From: DASQUP01 sp035641235
GTDB taxonomy: Bacteria; Actinomycetota; CADDZG01; WHSQ01
Length of the DNA: 8,822 bases
Direction: 5' to 3'
Assembly (NCBI GenBank): GCA_035641235.1
Contig: DASQUP010000020.1
Coordinates: 1-8,822 of the forward strand
This document shows, piece after piece, positions 1-6,121 of the stretch. The notes below the pieces were generated by a model. That model saw only the letters and a program-made list of their open reading frames with translations. It did no database searches and was not told where the DNA came from. The stretch's first letter is position 1, and each line of letters starts with the position of its first letter. Position numbers and translations under genes: made by a program.

Positions 1-1
1 A

Positions 2-346
2 GGTGGCTTCCACCACGGCGGCCCTGGGATCGACCTCGAATGGTTCGAGGCCGCCGCCGAGTACCTCGGGCTGACCGATGAACAAGTCCGAAATCGTCTC
101 GGCAATGGACGGAGCCTTGCAGAGATCGCGGAGGCCGAGAACAAATCGGTGGACGGCTTAGTCGACACGCTGGTCGAAGAAAAGGAAACGGCGCTCAACG
201 AGGCGGTCGACGACGGCCGGCTCACCGAGTCGCAGGCCGATGCCATGAGGGAGAACCTCAGAGAGCGGGTCGAGTTCTTCGTCGATCGACCCCCGGGCCC
301 CTTCCGAGGGCGGTCGGGACACCACGGCTTTCCTTTCTGGCGGTGA
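2..346 (+). CDS. C-terminal part of a His/Gly-rich small protein of YckD/DUF2680-like type (5' end outside window)
   Basis: An open frame runs in from the left edge and ends at TGA 344-346, giving 114 visible residues. The visible part starts with a Gly/His-rich stretch (GGFHHGGPG). Two helical units follow: 'AAAEYLGLTDEQVRNRLGNG', then 'SLAEIAEAENKSVDGLVDTL' and a charged helix with 'DGRLTESQADAM'. It ends in another Gly/His/Phe-rich tail (GHHGFPFWR). The pattern 'LGL(T/S)...L..G.SLAEIA...GVSVD.L...L' followed by 'DGRLT..QAD' is typical of small secreted or membrane-associated actinobacterial and firmicute proteins called YckD or DUF2680. I infer an N-terminal signal peptide lies outside the window. 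No enzymatic function is known to me. The His-rich ends could bind metal, which is speculation. Confidence in coding is high, in the family name moderate. Confidence 0.72.
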   Translation, partial: GGFHHGGPGIDLEWFEAAAEYLGLTDEQVRNRLGNGRSLAEIAEAENKSVDGLVDTLVEEKETALNEAVDDGRLTESQADAMRENLRERVEFFVDRPPGPFRGRSGHHGFPFWR

Positions 347-552
347 TCTCCTGTGGCGAGGATCGCTACGTCCGACCGGTGTGCCGAGCCAGGACGGCGG
401 CGGTCACGCAGGTCAAGTTTGGAGCACGTGCGAGGACGGCGGCATCGCCGAAGGCGACTCAGAAACGGTGCGAGGCAGGAGGTGATGCCGCCGCCCGCAG
501 CGACGATCTCAGGAGGGTCGCCGCCGCCCGCAACGTGGCCAAACGGCAGTAG
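343..552 (+). CDS. possible small basic Ala/Arg-rich protein (69 aa), doubtful
   Basis: A GTG start overlaps the stop of the preceding gene (GTGA at 343-346) and the frame runs to TAG at 550-552. The product would be basic and Ala/Arg-rich, with a short internal repeat (ARTAA twice) and the segment 'DAAARSDDLRRVAAARNVAK'. Third codon positions are about 75% G+C against about 62% at second positions, which is mildly coding-like. No ribosome binding site precedes it and I recognise no family. The matching DNA repeats (gaggacggcggc-like at 391 and 432, gccgccgcccgca at 489 and 520) could simply be low-complexity GC-rich sequence. If it is not coding, 347-570 holds no other gene that I can support. 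Confidence 0.22.
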   Translation: MISCGEDRYVRPVCRARTAAVTQVKFGARARTAASPKATQKRCEAGGDAAARSDDLRRVAAARNVAKRQ

Positions 553-570
553 CGTGCGGAGCGCGTGCGT

Positions 571-576
571 TAAGTT
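571..576 (+). promoter_or_regulatory. -10 box (TAAGTT) of a leaderless promoter for the double-ACT gene
   Basis: TAAGTT fits the actinobacterial TAnnnT -10 pattern. Six bases (CCCCGC) separate it from ATG 583, so transcription would start at or next to the A of the start codon. No Shine-Dalgarno sequence lies in between and no convincing -35 box is seen. Confidence 0.5.
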
Positions 577-582
577 CCCCGC

Positions 583-1119
583 ATGACCACACCGAGACAC
601 GCCGCCGTCACGGTGATCGGGAACGACCGTCCGGGCATCGTCGCGGCCGTCACACGAACGCTGTACGAAGCGGGATGCAATCTCGAGGACGTCACCTCCA
701 CGATCCTGCGCGGACACTTCGCGATGATGCTCTTCGTGCGTCTCCCCGATGAGGTCGACGCATCCCAAATCGAGGAGCGGCTCGAGGCGGTCGGCCGGGA
801 CATGGGCCTCGTCGTCACGGCCCGTGCTGTCGATGAAACCCCCGTTGAGGTCCCGGCACCCACCCATATGGTCTCTGTCTACGGATCCGATCAGCCCGGC
901 ATCGTGTACCGGGTCGCGGAGCTCCTCGCGCGCGACGGTGCAAACGTCACCGATCTGACGTCGCGGGTCATCGGCTCGGAAGAGCATCCCGTGTATGCGT
1001 TGATGCTCGAGGTCGTTCTCGCCGGGAGCTCAGAGGAGATCGAACGCGATCTCTCGTCGCTCAAGCCGGAGCTGGGGGTCGATGTGACCGTCCGCCCCCT
1101 GGAGACGGACCTCCTCTAG
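583..1119 (+). CDS. tandem ACT-domain protein, GcvR-like
   Basis: The product has 178 residues and consists almost entirely of two ACT domains, at about residues 6-82 and 94-172. Each opens with the amino-acid-binding loop of the fold: GNDRPGIV at 13-20 and GSDQPGIV at 101-108. Each continues with the expected helix and strand ('L.EAGCNLEDVTST', then 'LARDGANVTDLTSR'). Proteins of this layout (GcvR type) bind amino acids, often glycine or serine, and regulate through protein contacts; the E. coli member antagonises GcvA. No DNA-binding domain is present, so it would act through a partner or as a small-molecule sensor in the cytoplasm. The stop is two bases before the deformylase ATG, so the two are probably co-transcribed. 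The start codon sits 6 nt after a TAnnnT box with no ribosome binding site, which suggests a leaderless mRNA. The ligand cannot be told from the sequence. Confidence 0.9.
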   Translation: MTTPRHAAVTVIGNDRPGIVAAVTRTLYEAGCNLEDVTSTILRGHFAMMLFVRLPDEVDASQIEERLEAVGRDMGLVVTARAVDETPVEVPAPTHMVSVYGSDQPGIVYRVAELLARDGANVTDLTSRVIGSEEHPVYALMLEVVLAGSSEEIERDLSSLKPELGVDVTVRPLETDLL

Positions 1120-1121
1120 TT

Positions 1122-1616
1122 ATGGCGGTCCGGGAAGTGGTCCGGTTGCCGGACCGTGTCCTGAAACGGCGCGCCGTATACGACGGAGGCATCAACCACG
1201 GCCTCATCGAGGACCTGTTGGAAACGATGCGGGTATCCCCCGCCTGCGTTGGGCTCGCCGCTCCACAGATCGGGGTCTCGGAGAGGGTCATAGTCGTGGA
1301 CGTTTCGACACACCCCAAGACGACAACAAGTCATGGGCTCGTGGTCATGATCGATCCGGTAATCGTCGAGTTGGAGGGACGCGAAGTCGGCCGGGAAGGT
1401 TGCATGAGCGTTCCCGACTTCACTGCCAATGTTGCGCGCGCCACATCCGTGGTCGTACAGGGCCTGTCGGCCGATGGGGACGAGATCGTCATAGCTACAG
1501 ATGGATTCGAGGCGCGCGCCTTCCAGCACGAAGTCGATCATCTCAATGGGTTGCTGATCCTCGACCGTGTCGAGTCACTCGCCACGGATGTCTTCCGCCG
1601 CAAAACCTACAAGTAG
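1122..1616 (+). CDS. def: peptide deformylase
   Basis: This is a 164-residue cytoplasmic metalloenzyme that removes the formyl group from the N-terminal formyl-methionine of new proteins. All three family motifs are intact: GLAAPQIG at 44-51 (motif I), EGCMS at 92-96 (motif II, usually EGCLS) and QHEVDHLNG at 135-143 (motif III). Cys94, His136 and His140 would bind the metal and Glu137 is the catalytic base. The conservative Leu-to-Met change in motif II is the only departure. The length is at the short end of the usual range. The ATG lies two bases after the stop of the double-ACT gene with no good ribosome binding site, so translation is probably coupled to that gene. It converges with the sigma-like gene on the other strand. 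Whether it is the only deformylase of this organism is unknown. Confidence 0.95.
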   Translation: MAVREVVRLPDRVLKRRAVYDGGINHGLIEDLLETMRVSPACVGLAAPQIGVSERVIVVDVSTHPKTTTSHGLVVMIDPVIVELEGREVGREGCMSVPDFTANVARATSVVVQGLSADGDEIVIATDGFEARAFQHEVDHLNGLLILDRVESLATDVFRRKTYK

Positions 1617-1622
1617 GAACAT

Positions 1623-1639
1623 CGCTTGCGTCTCAAGCG
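1623..1639. terminator. short hairpin between convergent genes, possible terminator
   Basis: A perfect inverted repeat (CGCTTG, 5-nt loop, CAAGCG) fills the 29-bp gap between the deformylase stop and the stop of the convergent sigma-like gene. Its position suits a two-way terminator. The stem is only 6 bp and there is no T-run on either side, so this is weak. Confidence 0.3.
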
Positions 1640-1645
1640 GTCGAG

Positions 1646-2797
1646 CTACCGGCCCAGCGCGCCGTGGCTTCCCCACACCTTGTAACCATCGGGTCGAAGG
1701 ACGACGTAAAAGGCAACGGCATCATCCGCCGGCGGCTCGCGATCTTCGAGGATTGCTATCCAGGTCCTCTCGGCGACCTGGACGCCGCAGTTGATCGCCA
1801 GGGAGTCGTTGAGCCCTCCAAACCCGCGCCCGAGCACCCGGAGGCCCGCCGCGCGGCCCGGGCCCGCCCACCGTCGCGCCGGGGGTGCTCCCGCGGGTAC
1901 CTCGATGAGGTGGTCGAGTTGTTTCGTGTAACCCTTGACCACGGCGATCGCGACGCGGATCGCCGTTCTGGTCGCGTCTCTACCTCGGTCCTGGTTGAGG
2001 GGGAGGGCGCGGCGCGGGTCTGGGCACCACCCCGGCGAACCTCGGAATCCCAACCCAACGGCCGAGCCTCCGTCGGACGAATCCTCGTCGTCCACTGTGC
2101 GGGACACGTCGGCATCCTGCTGCGATGTGGACAGCGCCGTCGTAGCGGCGACGGCCCCCGCCGCAGCGCCCCCGGTGAGGCAAATCGCCACCACGGCCGA
2201 GACCCATCGGGCGCGACGGGCAATCCTCGTGACCTCCCGGGCGTCCGTCGAGCCCGCCTCGAAGCGCTCGGCGGCTACGGTCAGCAGCCGCTCGAGTTCG
2301 GCGTCATCCGGCCGGGCGCCCAGGCGCGCCTCGAGTCCCTCCCAGCCACGATCGACAAGCGAACCCGTGCCCGCTTCCGAACGCCCCAATACGTCGGCGA
2401 CGCGCAGGCGGGGCATGTGCTCAAAGGTATCGAGGACGATCGCCGCGCGCTGCTTGAGCGGCAGAAGCATGAATGCTCGCCACAACTCGTGGTTCACCGA
2501 GGGACCGTTCGGAGAATTCGACGCGGCGGGGGCGCCTCCCGGCAGCGCCCGTCTCAGCCGGCGCCGGCGTGTACGGCGCGCCACCTGCCGGACGACCTCG
2601 CGCCGGAACCACACGTCGATGAGGTCCGCGCTCCTCCGATCCTGCATCCGGGCCACGCAGCGCCCGAAGGCTCTGTGGGCCGTTGCGTTCGCCGCCTCCG
2701 GGTCCGGGTCGAGCAGGAAAGCTAGGCGGGCCGCGTCGGCACCGACTCGGCGCCATAGCTCCAAGTACCTATCGCGACGGATGCGTCGGGTCCCCAA
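1646..2797 (-). CDS. ECF-sigma-like protein fused to a transmembrane anchor and an extracytoplasmic domain
   Basis: The product has 383 residues. Residues 10-82 resemble sigma region 2 (hydrophobic helix 'LWRRVGADAARLAFLL', then 'AFGRCVARM' and 'DVWFRREVVRQVARR', ending in an Arg-rich run). Residues 103-160 resemble region 4 of ECF sigma factors (LPLKQRAAIVLDTFEHM, then VADVLGRS and a last helix). A short anti-sigma-like juxtamembrane stretch (163-197, ending RIARRARW) leads to one hydrophobic helix at about 198-222. A polar outer domain of about 160 residues follows, with Cys258 and Cys337. In region 2 the usual acidic 'DLVQEAF' is replaced by 'NATAHRAF', so core-polymerase binding may be altered. 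The TTG start is chosen because a perfect AAGGAGG lies four bases upstream. The gene follows yjbQ on the same strand after 74 bp. Sigma activity is unproven; it could be a membrane-tethered or inactive relative. Confidence 0.72.
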   Translation of the reverse strand: MGTRRIRRDRYLELWRRVGADAARLAFLLDPDPEAANATAHRAFGRCVARMQDRRSADLIDVWFRREVVRQVARRTRRRRLRRALPGGAPAASNSPNGPSVNHELWRAFMLLPLKQRAAIVLDTFEHMPRLRVADVLGRSEAGTGSLVDRGWEGLEARLGARPDDAELERLLTVAAERFEAGSTDAREVTRIARRARWVSAVVAICLTGGAAAGAVAATTALSTSQQDADVSRTVDDEDSSDGGSAVGLGFRGSPGWCPDPRRALPLNQDRGRDATRTAIRVAIAVVKGYTKQLDHLIEVPAGAPPARRWAGPGRAAGLRVLGRGFGGLNDSLAINCGVQVAERTWIAILEDREPPADDAVAFYVVLRPDGYKVWGSHGALGR

Positions 2798-2801
2798 GCG
2801 G

Positions 2802-2808
2802 CCTCCTT
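2802..2808 (-). promoter_or_regulatory. perfect Shine-Dalgarno that fixes the TTG start of the sigma-like gene
   Basis: On the minus strand AAGGAGG is followed by four bases and then TTG at 2797-2795. The match is perfect and no ATG or GTG nearby has a comparable site, so this decides the start. The spacer is slightly short. Confidence 0.6.
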
Positions 2809-2846
2809 GAAAGGATCAGGCTCGCCCCAGTTACCCACTCTGTCAC

Positions 2847-2871
2847 ACCCAGCGGATAAGGGCTGCTGGGT
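2847..2871 (-). terminator. hairpin directly after the yjbQ stop
   Basis: ACCCAGC and GCTGGGT form a perfect 7-bp stem with an 11-nt loop, starting one base after the yjbQ stop codon (2872-2874) on the minus strand. No T-run follows, so it may act as a Rho-assisted terminator, an RNA stability element, or neither. If it terminates, the sigma-like gene needs its own promoter in the remaining ~50 bp. Confidence 0.35.
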
Positions 2872-3318
2872 TCAGCGGCCCCAGACCTGGAACACACACG
2901 TGCGGTCTTTGGGTTCGTCGAGTTCGAGCAGCAGCAGTCGCTGCCACCGCCCGAGAAGAGGCTCCCCCGAGCTCACCGGAATGCTCTGGGATGTTCCGCC
3001 CAGAACCATCTGGATGACGTGTGACCGGCCGTTGCTGCGTTCGTCCGGCTGGAGATTCTGCGTCCGCCTATCGAAATCATCGTGGGCGTAGTAGATGCCC
3101 CCGGGCACCAAATGGTCGAGCCTGGTCCGCAGATCGGTCAGCGCTCCGTCCTCCAGTTCGTTAATGAACAGATTGCATGTGGTGTGGGCACAGAAGGCGA
3201 CCGAACACCCTTCGGTGACGCCGGAGTCCTTTATCGCTCGCAGGAGGTCATCCGTGAGATCGACGGATCCCATCTGTGCGGGCGCTCGAACGACTACTTC
3301 TGACGTGACGATCCTCAT
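2872..3318 (-). CDS. yjbQ: YjbQ / UPF0047 family protein
   Basis: The product has 148 residues, close to the usual ~140 for the family. Family hallmarks are seen in order: CAHTTCNLFINE at 43-54 (the conserved His-Thr-Thr and Asn-Glu), the mid-region YAHDDFDRR at 77-85, NGRSH at 96-100, then VLGGTSQSIPV, GEPLLGRWQ at 118-126 and a closing hydrophobic strand (LLLLELDEP). The fold is a small single-domain trimer. YjbQ has been linked to a weak thiamine-phosphate-synthase activity and a metal-like site, but the real role in most bacteria is unknown. The ATG at 3318 is chosen over a longer in-frame start at 3444 because GGAGG lies five bases before it and family homology begins there. It is divergent from the lipoprotein gene and upstream of the sigma-like gene on the same strand. 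Confidence 0.9.
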   Translation of the reverse strand: MRIVTSEVVVRAPAQMGSVDLTDDLLRAIKDSGVTEGCSVAFCAHTTCNLFINELEDGALTDLRTRLDHLVPGGIYYAHDDFDRRTQNLQPDERSNGRSHVIQMVLGGTSQSIPVSSGEPLLGRWQRLLLLELDEPKDRTCVFQVWGR

Positions 3319-3341
3319 ACCTGCCTCCTGGTCTTTTGGGC

Positions 3342-3347
3342 ATCGTA
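3342..3347 (-). promoter_or_regulatory. candidate -10 box (TACGAT) for yjbQ
   Basis: On the minus strand TACGAT (TAnnnT) is followed by GCCCAAAAG and then the ribosome binding site of yjbQ, giving a leader of about 20 nt. The hexamer 17 bp upstream (GTGGCG) is a poor -35. Confidence 0.33.
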
Positions 3348-3478
3348 CGGACTCGATGTGCCGGCGCCACTCCCGCCGTGTGGAGATTCGATGGAGATCA
3401 TCTCGTGCGACACTGATGAGACGTTGATACGACATTTCTGCCATTCCCTACGTCGCATCGAGATGGTGTCCTTGGAGT

Positions 3479-4168
3479 ATGCGAACCTCGATTGGCGGCC
3501 GGTTCGGCCGATTCCTGGTGGTGCTCGCGGCGCTCGTAATGATCGCCGCCGCCTGCTCGGACGACGGGTCCGACCCTGCCGCGGAGTCCGGAGCTCCCAG
3601 CAGTGATTCGTCGCCCCCCTGCTACGAGCTCGGGTGGAAGGACTGTCCCGAGGAGCCGTATCCCTTCTCAACCCCGCTCCCGCCCGCAGAGCCGACGGCG
3701 ATCGACGGTACGTATAGCCGCACGGTCGACGAAGAGTTGGCAGCGGCGCCCGGGAAGTGCACTCGCTGTCCGCCCTACAGGCTGGTGCCCGGAGACGAGA
3801 CGTTGACGTTCGACCGGGGTCGCTTTTTCGTCCAGCACGGGCCACCGGGCTTCAAGATGTCGGGACATTTTTGGGTGGAGGGAGGGCAGATCCGCCTTTT
3901 CAACGATCCGAGCTGCCTCACGATGGAAGGTGTCTATGAGTGGGAGGTTGCCGGCGGGGTGCTGTCGCTCGAGGCCGTGGAGGACGAGTGCCCATTCACT
4001 CGGCTCCGGCAGAGATTCCTGATGGCTAAGGACTGGGAGGTCACCGAGGGCGACACTGCGGATGCGAACGCGGACGCGTCCGCGGAGTGTGATCCCCCAT
4101 CTGAAGAGGCCGCCATTACCGGACACTGGCCGGTTCCGGAAGGATGCGAGGACAAAGGCCGGTCATGA
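3479..4168 (+). CDS. predicted lipoprotein with a lipocalin-like beta-rich domain
   Basis: The product has 229 residues. It begins with a basic N-terminus and hydrophobic helix (residues 11-25) ending in AAAC, so Cys26 is a likely lipidation site, and then a Ser/Asp/Pro-rich linker (27-70). Residues 75-190 are beta-strand-like. They contain 'GTYSRTV', then 'YRLVPGDETLTFDRGRFFV', 'SGHFWVEGGQIRLFNDPSC', 'GVYEWEV' and 'LSLEAVEDEC'. This arrangement recalls lipocalin-like actinobacterial surface proteins that end in 'G.Y.W...G..L.L..V.D.C', an analogy I make by eye. Cysteines at 48, 56, 94, 97, 146, 171, 204 and 223 could form disulfides outside the membrane. GGAG lies only one base before the ATG, so initiation is unclear, but no better in-frame start exists. 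It overlaps the next gene by ATGA, which implies joint expression. Function is unknown. Confidence 0.75.
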   Translation: MRTSIGGRFGRFLVVLAALVMIAAACSDDGSDPAAESGAPSSDSSPPCYELGWKDCPEEPYPFSTPLPPAEPTAIDGTYSRTVDEELAAAPGKCTRCPPYRLVPGDETLTFDRGRFFVQHGPPGFKMSGHFWVEGGQIRLFNDPSCLTMEGVYEWEVAGGVLSLEAVEDECPFTRLRQRFLMAKDWEVTEGDTADANADASAECDPPSEEAAITGHWPVPEGCEDKGRS

Positions 4169-4869
4169 ATGCCGCGGTGCTGAGCGAGCGGAGGAAATCC
4201 GGTCGTCCGCAACTCATTGCTTGGGTGGCACTGATCAGCGCCGTCGCGCTCAGCGCAGTTCTCATGTCACTGGCCTCCACGACCACACGTGAGGCACGGC
4301 GCGCCGTAGGCAACGGCGTCGGCCGCTACATCCACGTGAGCGCCACCACCGATACGGCGATTGCGACGGTCTCGTGGCTGTCGCTCGCCGCCGGCACCGG
4401 CGCGTGGGCATTGCTCCTAGGGCGGTCGTCGAGACCCGCCGGACGAATGGCCGCCGCGATCGCCGGAGGAATTGTGGTCGTCACCGGGTACCTGTGGGTG
4501 GCCTCTCCCCTGCTCGCAGGAGATGGTTTCTCGGATTCGGAGCGCTACGAGAGCGTGTCGGCGGTCGTGGACGCGCTGCGCTCGTCGGGGATGCCCTGCG
4601 CGGAGACAGCGGCTGCTCCGGCCGCCGCCACGACCCAGTTCTTTGCCGACAGCAGGACTTGCCGGCAGCCCAATCCGGCAGACATCCGCGACGGTCACGA
4701 CGAGGTAGTGGTGTCGATCTTCGCCGGCGGCGGCATGCGGGACCGGTGGACGAGTGAAATCGACCACGACGAGGTGTACGCGGTCATCGGTCCGCGGTGG
4801 GTGGCGACGTGCGACTTCCAGGCCACGTGCGCTCGCATGCAAGCCTTGATCGGCGGGCGAAACTACTAG
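4165..4869 (+). CDS. three-helix membrane protein with a cysteine-containing extracytoplasmic domain
   Basis: The product has 234 residues from the ATG that overlaps the lipoprotein stop (ATGA 4165-4168). AAAGG six bases before it supports this start over an in-frame ATG at 4144. Three hydrophobic segments are seen at about residues 17-37, 64-86 and 96-118. Positive charges (SERRKSGR at the N-terminus and GRSSRPAGR between helices 2 and 3) put the N-terminus inside and the last ~115 residues outside. That outer part has 'VVDALRSSGMPC', four cysteines (145, 166, 216, 222) and 'VYAVIGPRWVATC'. It recalls small extracytoplasmic domains common in actinobacterial lipoproteins, where 'AL...G..C' opens the domain and 'W.V.C' closes it. 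No enzyme motif is visible. It probably works with the lipoprotein at the cell surface; the role is unknown. Confidence 0.72.
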   Translation: MNAAVLSERRKSGRPQLIAWVALISAVALSAVLMSLASTTTREARRAVGNGVGRYIHVSATTDTAIATVSWLSLAAGTGAWALLLGRSSRPAGRMAAAIAGGIVVVTGYLWVASPLLAGDGFSDSERYESVSAVVDALRSSGMPCAETAAAPAAATTQFFADSRTCRQPNPADIRDGHDEVVVSIFAGGGMRDRWTSEIDHDEVYAVIGPRWVATCDFQATCARMQALIGGRNY

Positions 4870-4923
4870 GCGGGCAAACCTTTGACCACGAACATAGGTC
4901 GTCCGTGACCCAACGATCGCGCC

Positions 4924-4929
4924 AAGGAG
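4924..4929 (+). promoter_or_regulatory. ribosome binding site that supports the TTG start at 4937
   Basis: AAGGAG is spaced seven bases from TTG 4937-4939. The ABM domain begins at the first residues of this frame (MIIRVFRGQV), so the site and the homology agree on the unusual start codon. Confidence 0.6.
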
Positions 4930-4936
4930 ACGGAGT

Positions 4937-5938
4937 TTGATCATCCGCGTGTTTCGCGGTCAGGTGCATCCCGGTATGCACGCTGAATTCGAGAGGACCC
5001 TCGAGGAAGAGGGCATGCCTGCGTTTCACCGATCGCCCGGGATGATCGCAGTCCACGTCGGCCGGCCAACCGAACAGTCGCCCGACGAGTTCCTCGTCAC
5101 AACCGTGTGGAAAGACCTCGACTCGCTCAAGAACTTCGCCGGGGAGCGCTGGTTCGAACCTGTCATCGGCGCCGACGAAGCGAAAACTCTGCGCGGCGCA
5201 TACGTCCACCACTACGAGGACCCGGTGGGAGCAAGCCTCTCTGGGGCAGCGGCAGCTGATTCCGTCCCGAACACCGCTCACGTGCTCCTTGCCGGATCGG
5301 CCTCGATCGATCTGCCCGGCGTGGTGAGCGCGCTCCGAGATCGTGGGCTGGGCTCGCTGATCGTGGGCTCTGGGTCCAGCGGGATCCGCCTGGTGAGCCG
5401 GTGGCGGCCTCTCGTCGCCGTGGTCGCCGCCGACGTCACCGGGGCAGAGCACTTGTTGCGCCACCTCGAGCAACTCGAGATCCCAGTCGTCCTGATCGGC
5501 CGGGCCCGTGAACTCCGGCTCCCCGATCAGATCAAGAACATAGAGGCCGGGATCCTCGCACCCGCTCAGCCGGCCGAGATCGCCGCGGCGGCGGAGGTCG
5601 TTGTGGGAGGGCTTCCCATCGACGACTTGCCACACGTCATCGACCTTGGATCCGTGCGCCTCGATGTGGCGGCGCGGACCGCGCTGATCGAAGGGCATTC
5701 CGTGGAACTTCCCCCTAAGGAATTCGCAGTTTTCGTCGAACTGGCGCTGCACGCCGAGGTGCCGGTGCCGGTCCCCGACCTGGCGCGCCGGGCATGGCCG
5801 GAGAGCGTGTGGACGACCGGCGAGGACGTGCGCCGCACCGTTTATCGCCTCCGAAAGATGATCGGCGACCACGACCGGTCGGAGCCGATCATCCGCAACC
5901 GGCGCGGCTACGGGTACGTACTGAAGCCGCCCGCTTAA
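4937..5938 (+). CDS. ABM-domain / receiver-like / OmpR-type winged-helix fusion regulator
   Basis: The product has 333 residues in three parts. Residues 1-95 form an antibiotic-biosynthesis-monooxygenase (ABM) fold: 'IRVFRGQVHPGMHAEFE', then 'PGMIAVHVGRP', 'DEFLVTTVWKDLDSLKNFAG' and 'VHHYE'. Residues 113-225 have the alternating strands and helices of a response-regulator receiver ('AHVLLAG', 'RPLVAVVAADV', 'IPVVLIG', 'GILAP'). The expected acidic pair after strand 1, the Ser/Thr and the Lys are replaced by Ala/Gly/Ala, and no clear phospho-accepting Asp is aligned. Residues 233-331 are an OmpR/PhoB DNA-binding domain ('VELPPKEFAVFVELALH', then 'VRRTVYRLRKMIG' and 'IIRNRRGYGYVLKP'). I infer a transcription factor that senses through the ABM fold (heme, a quinone-like ligand or oxidative damage are possibilities) rather than by phosphorylation. 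It stands alone between the envelope operon and the oxygenase module. Its targets are unknown. Confidence 0.85.
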   Translation: MIIRVFRGQVHPGMHAEFERTLEEEGMPAFHRSPGMIAVHVGRPTEQSPDEFLVTTVWKDLDSLKNFAGERWFEPVIGADEAKTLRGAYVHHYEDPVGASLSGAAAADSVPNTAHVLLAGSASIDLPGVVSALRDRGLGSLIVGSGSSGIRLVSRWRPLVAVVAADVTGAEHLLRHLEQLEIPVVLIGRARELRLPDQIKNIEAGILAPAQPAEIAAAAEVVVGGLPIDDLPHVIDLGSVRLDVAARTALIEGHSVELPPKEFAVFVELALHAEVPVPVPDLARRAWPESVWTTGEDVRRTVYRLRKMIGDHDRSEPIIRNRRGYGYVLKPPA

Positions 5939-5941
5939 GTC

Positions 5942-5975
5942 CGGGCCCGCGCCTCCCCCACGCGCGGCCGGCCCG
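5942..5975 (+). terminator. GC-rich hairpin after the ABM/winged-helix gene
   Basis: Four bases after the TAA there is a strong GC-rich inverted repeat. CGGGCC (5942-5947) pairs with GGCCCG (5970-5975). Alternatively CCGCGC (5947-5952) pairs with GCGCGG (5962-5967) around a C-rich 9-nt loop. No T-run follows directly, but the 42-bp repeat hairpin ending in TTTT comes two bases later, so the two may act as a tandem terminator. Confidence 0.42.
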
Positions 5976-5977
5976 AG

Positions 5978-6019
5978 ATGGCAAATGACCACCAGGGGGT
6001 GGGGGTCGGTTGCCATTTT
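5978..6019 (+). repeat. 42-bp hairpin repeat, copy 1
   Basis: The arms ATGGCAA (5978-5984) and TTGCCAT (6010-6016) are perfect inverted repeats. An A/G mismatch, a T-G wobble and GACC/GGTC extend the stem inward, around a G-rich centre (GGGGGTGGGGGTC). The last base of the stem begins a TTTT run (6016-6019). Copy 2 at 8259-8300 has the same orientation and 37 of 42 identical bases, with similarity stopping at the element edges. This copy starts 40 nt after the stop of the ABM/winged-helix gene, before the Rieske promoter. It looks like a dispersed extragenic palindrome (REP- or terminator-like). Function is not established. Confidence 0.8.
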
Positions 6020-6041
6020 GAGCCGCGCGCACGTCCCGTTC

Positions 6042-6071
6042 GTGACATCGCCAGCCAGTCTCGGTTATTTT
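6042..6071 (+). promoter_or_regulatory. predicted promoter of the Rieske oxygenase gene
   Basis: GTGACA (6042-6047, five of six matches to TTGACA) and TATTTT (6066-6071, four of six to TATAAT) are 18 bp apart. Transcription would start near 6078, leaving a leader of about 45 nt that contains the ribosome binding site AAGGGGG at 6107-6113. Confidence 0.5.
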
Positions 6072-6079
6072 TGACTGGC
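6054..6079. promoter_or_regulatory. inverted-repeat operator overlapping the Rieske -10 box
   Basis: GCCAGTC (6054-6060) and GACTGGC (6073-6079) are perfect 7-bp arms 12 bp apart. They span the -10 box, a place where a bound repressor would block transcription. The TetR-family regulator encoded 1.5 kb downstream is the natural candidate. A near-match of one arm (GACTGAC) lies before that gene at 7563-7569. Confidence 0.5.
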
Positions 6080-6121
6080 GGATCAGTTTTCAACGCCGGT
6101 CATCCCAAGGGGGTTCCCGCC

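Noticed and set aside
1400..2725. 441-residue plus-strand open frame
   Set aside because: It overlaps the end of the deformylase and lies antisense to the sigma-like gene, which has a perfect ribosome binding site and recognisable domains. Its product is Arg/Pro/Gly-rich with no family pattern; long antisense frames are common at this GC content.
3319..3444. Longer yjbQ start adding 42 residues
   Set aside because: The family begins at the Met encoded at 3318, which has GGAGG five bases upstream. The extension has no homology and covers the likely promoter.
4882..4900. TTGACC with GACC/GGTC repeat before the ABM/winged-helix gene as a promoter or operator
   Set aside because: No -10 box lies at a workable distance and the arms are only four bases long.
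4784..6016. 410-residue minus-strand open frame
   Set aside because: It is antisense to the ABM/winged-helix gene and runs through the terminator-like hairpin and repeat copy 1. The composition is His/Pro/Arg-rich and no domain is seen.
5978..6121. Upstream in-frame ATG extending the Rieske protein by 48 residues
   Set aside because: This ATG is part of the repeat arm, the extension covers the predicted promoter, and a good ribosome binding site precedes ATG 6122.
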